Shown: in pieces, positions 7,128-8,668 of the stretch
How positions within the stretch are numbered: the first letter of the stretch is position 1
Layout: each line of letters starts with the position of its first letter
Assembly: GCA_015485945.1 (NCBI GenBank)
Contig: WFSM01000070.1
Span: 1-8,668 of the forward strand
DNA from: Candidatus Bipolaricaulota bacterium
GTDB taxonomy: Bacteria; Bipolaricaulota; Bipolaricaulia; UBA7950; UBA9294
DNA length: 8,668 nt
Reading direction: 5' to 3'
Position numbers and translations under genes: made by a program
The notes under the pieces: generated by a model
The model's input: only the letters and a program-made list of their open reading frames with translations
Told to the model about the DNA's origin: nothing
The model's database searches: none

Positions 7128-7845
7128 TCGCCGCATGATCGACGTCAACGGCGTACCAGTGGAAGTGGTGCGCAAGGACATCAAAAATCTGTACCTGGCG
7201 GTCTATCCACCACACGGACGCGTGCGCGTTTCGGCACCGCGGTGGTTCAGTGACGACGCAATACGCACCGCAGTCGTCTCCCGATTGGGATGGATTCGGC
7301 GCAAACGAGCAGCGCTCGCGGCGCAATGGCGCCAGTCCCACCGTGACTTTGTCACTGGTGAAAGTCACTACGTCTGGGGAAAGCGTTATCGGCTGGATGT
7401 CAGCGAGCATAATGCGCCCCCGTCGGTTCGTATCCGCAACAACGAGTGGTTGGAGATGCGTGTTCGACCGGGAACGCCGCGGGAGAAGCGCGAGACCATC
7501 ATCCAGGAGTGGTATCGTGATCTGCTGCGGGCACGGATTCCCGAGTTGATCGCCAAATGGACGCCGGTAATCGGTGTTGATGTGGGCGAATGTCGCATCA
7601 AAAAGATGAAGACCCGGTGGGGAACATGCAACATCACAGCGCGGCGCATTTGGCTCAATCTAGAGCTGGTGAAAAAGCCGCCCATGTGCGTTGAGTACGT
7701 GCTCGTCCATGAGATGGCGCACCTGTTGGAACGCCGCCACAATGAGCGGTTCCGCGCGTACATGGACCAATTCCTGCCACACTGGCGGCATTACCGCGAT
7801 GAACTCAACCATTTCCCCCTGGCACACGAGGATTGGCATTATTGA
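7117..7845 (+). CDS. YgjP/DUF45 (M48-like) zinc metallopeptidase linked to hsdR
   Basis: The 242-residue soluble protein ends in a zinc-peptidase motif: HEMAH (198-202) with a further histidine H208 in RRHNERF, giving HExxH-x5-H. Upstream is the diagnostic KKMKTRWGTCN and RRIWLNLELVKKPP series of the YgjP-like family (COG1451). The N-terminal half (SAPRWFSDDAIRTAV, then WGKRYRLDV) is also typical. No signal peptide or membrane segment is visible, so it should be cytoplasmic. ATG 7117 overlaps the end of hsdR by 11 bases. ATG 7135 is an alternative start that gives 236 residues and would still leave the family domain whole; neither has a good Shine-Dalgarno sequence, and I favour 7117 for coupling. 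Members of this family are commonly encoded beside type I hsdR genes. A role in turning over HsdR or other R-M subunits, as ClpXP does in enteric bacteria, is inference; the substrate is unknown. Confidence 0.9.
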   Translation: MSTDRRMIDVNGVPVEVVRKDIKNLYLAVYPPHGRVRVSAPRWFSDDAIRTAVVSRLGWIRRKRAALAAQWRQSHRDFVTGESHYVWGKRYRLDVSEHNAPPSVRIRNNEWLEMRVRPGTPREKRETIIQEWYRDLLRARIPELIAKWTPVIGVDVGECRIKKMKTRWGTCNITARRIWLNLELVKKPPMCVEYVLVHEMAHLLERRHNERFRAYMDQFLPHWRHYRDELNHFPLAHEDWHY

Positions 7846-7860
7846 GCTGATCTACAGCTC
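7844..7860. other. Small hairpin across the converging gene ends
   Basis: GAGCTG (7844-7849) and CAGCTC (7855-7860) form a perfect 6-bp stem around a 5-base loop and span the ends of both converging genes. Neither strand has a clear T-run after it. It may slow or end transcription from both sides, but the signal is weak. Confidence 0.3.
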
Positions 7861-8668
7861 GAGCCCCATCTTGAGGTACTCCACCCGCTTCTTGAACCCA
7901 AACGATTCCACCGCGGCAGCGACCGCTGGCATCCACCGCGACACGCCGATCTCAACCCGTAGATGTGGACTTGCAGAGACTGCCTTGTGGAGCATCAGCC
8001 CGACGAGGGGGGCGGCGAGTTGGGGGTGAGCGGGATCGAGACGGACGGCGATGCTGTTGACCCCCGTGCCCCGCACTACAGCCGAATACCCGCACCGAGC
8101 GACGACTTCGTTCGTTTTGGTCGCACGGATTACGAACGCCTCTTCCTTAGTGTGCTGGGCGAGGTTGATGACGGGAACAAGCATGAGGAGCGGTAACGGC
8201 TTCCGGAACCGCCCTTCCTCAACTGGCTCATACCGTCGCGTCTCCTCGGGAACGATGCGTGCTTCAAGTTCAAACCGCGTTTTCCAATCTCCCCGGGCAA
8301 GCTTAGAAATGGTATATCCGGATGGAAGTGGCGGGACAGTAGAAAGAGTGGGCGCGGTTACCGTGTAGTCAACGCTCGCGTCGTACACCTCGAACCCCAA
8401 GCTTTCGTACAGACGCTGCGCCGGCGTATTACCGTTGATAACTCCAAGCCACGTCTTCGTCGCTCCACGGTCCCGCAGCAGTTGAAGCGCTTTCTCCAAC
8501 GCCGCCCGCGCGATCCCGCGCCGGCGATATCCGGGAAGAACGCCGACGGTTCCCACAACCCACGCATTCGTTGTCCCATGCCGCTGGATGATTGTCACGC
8601 CGACGATCTTGCCGTCTTCGATCGCGACGTAGCCGCGAAACAGATCGCGCAACGACGGAGAAATAAAC
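7852..8668 (-). CDS. GNAT-family N-acetyltransferase with two GNAT-like halves, 5'-truncated by the window edge
   Basis: GNAT enzymes transfer an acetyl group from acetyl-CoA to an amine. The frame is open from the right edge (first full codon 8667-8665) to TAG at 7854-7852, giving 271 visible residues. The TTG at 8652 is probably internal, because the in-frame sequence upstream (FISPS) is uninterrupted. Visible residues about 12-100 hold the acetyl-CoA-binding core: YVAIEDGKIVGVTII, then VGVLPGYRRRGIARAAL with the RxxGxA motif (48-53), and the terminal NTPAQRLYESLGFEVYD. The second half (about 110-271) ends in VESFGFKKRVEYLKMGLEL, which looks like a degenerate second GNAT fold without a clear acetyl-CoA loop. 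The substrate is unknown. It converges on the R-M operon with 6 bases between the stop codons and has no visible functional link to it. It likely marks flanking chromosomal sequence. Confidence 0.85.
   Translation of the reverse strand, partial: FISPSLRDLFRGYVAIEDGKIVGVTIIQRHGTTNAWVVGTVGVLPGYRRRGIARAALEKALQLLRDRGATKTWLGVINGNTPAQRLYESLGFEVYDASVDYTVTAPTLSTVPPLPSGYTISKLARGDWKTRFELEARIVPEETRRYEPVEEGRFRKPLPLLMLVPVINLAQHTKEEAFVIRATKTNEVVARCGYSAVVRGTGVNSIAVRLDPAHPQLAAPLVGLMLHKAVSASPHLRVEIGVSRWMPAVAAAVESFGFKKRVEYLKMGLEL

Noticed and set aside
1..8668. CRISPR arrays, tRNA or rRNA genes, insertion sequences or transposase genes
   Set aside because: No spaced direct repeats, no tRNA-like cloverleaf and no transposase motif were seen, and nearly all bases are taken by protein-coding genes.

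Overview
This window holds most of a type I restriction-modification (R-M) locus in a bacterium of moderately high GC content. Hand counts give about 59-62% GC in the hsdS conserved regions, the AlbA-domain gene and hsdR. Dense packing, ATGA/GTGA stop-start overlaps and clear Shine-Dalgarno sequences point to a bacterium. The sequence does not fix the phylum; an environmental lineage such as Chloroflexota is only a guess. No hsdM is present, and it is expected just left of the window because hsdS is cut by the left edge.

Layout on the + strand: (1) the C-terminal part of the specificity subunit HsdS, with central conserved repeat, second target-recognition domain (TRD2) and distal conserved repeat; (2) a 584-residue ABC-class/AAA ATPase with a C-terminal TOPRIM-like (OLD/DUF4435-type) region; (3) a 37-codon micro-ORF whose first 13 codons resemble the start of hsdR, followed by a 12-bp-stem hairpin; (4) an AlbA_2/Schlafen-type protein with a GHKL-like ATPase domain and a winged-helix tail; (5) full-length HsdR, the DNA translocase and nuclease; (6) a YgjP/DUF45-type zinc metallopeptidase. 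The five genes and the micro-ORF are separated by at most 12 bases or overlap by 4-11 bases, so they look like one translationally coupled transcription unit. A GNAT acetyltransferase gene on the - strand converges on this unit with only 6 bases between, and runs off the right edge. It is probably flanking chromosomal sequence rather than part of the system.

HsdS (with the unseen HsdM) would set the target sequence and methylate it, and HsdR would translocate and cut unmodified DNA. The three accessory genes have architectures seen in defence loci, and their embedding inside the hsdS-to-hsdR interval suggests they modulate or supplement restriction. The ATPase-TOPRIM protein could be a second effector, the AlbA protein a regulator, and the peptidase a control on HsdR levels; all three roles are inference.

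The strongest unexpected signal is the junction at 2532-2646. The ATPase gene (about 49% GC in a sampled stretch) is followed, with an ATGA overlap and a good ribosome binding site, by what looks like the truncated start of another hsdR. After it come a strong dyad and the GC-rich AlbA-hsdR pair with its own intact hsdR start. This suggests a mosaic operon in which an AlbA-hsdR module replaced or displaced an older hsdR. Every stretch longer than 300 bases is covered by a gene.
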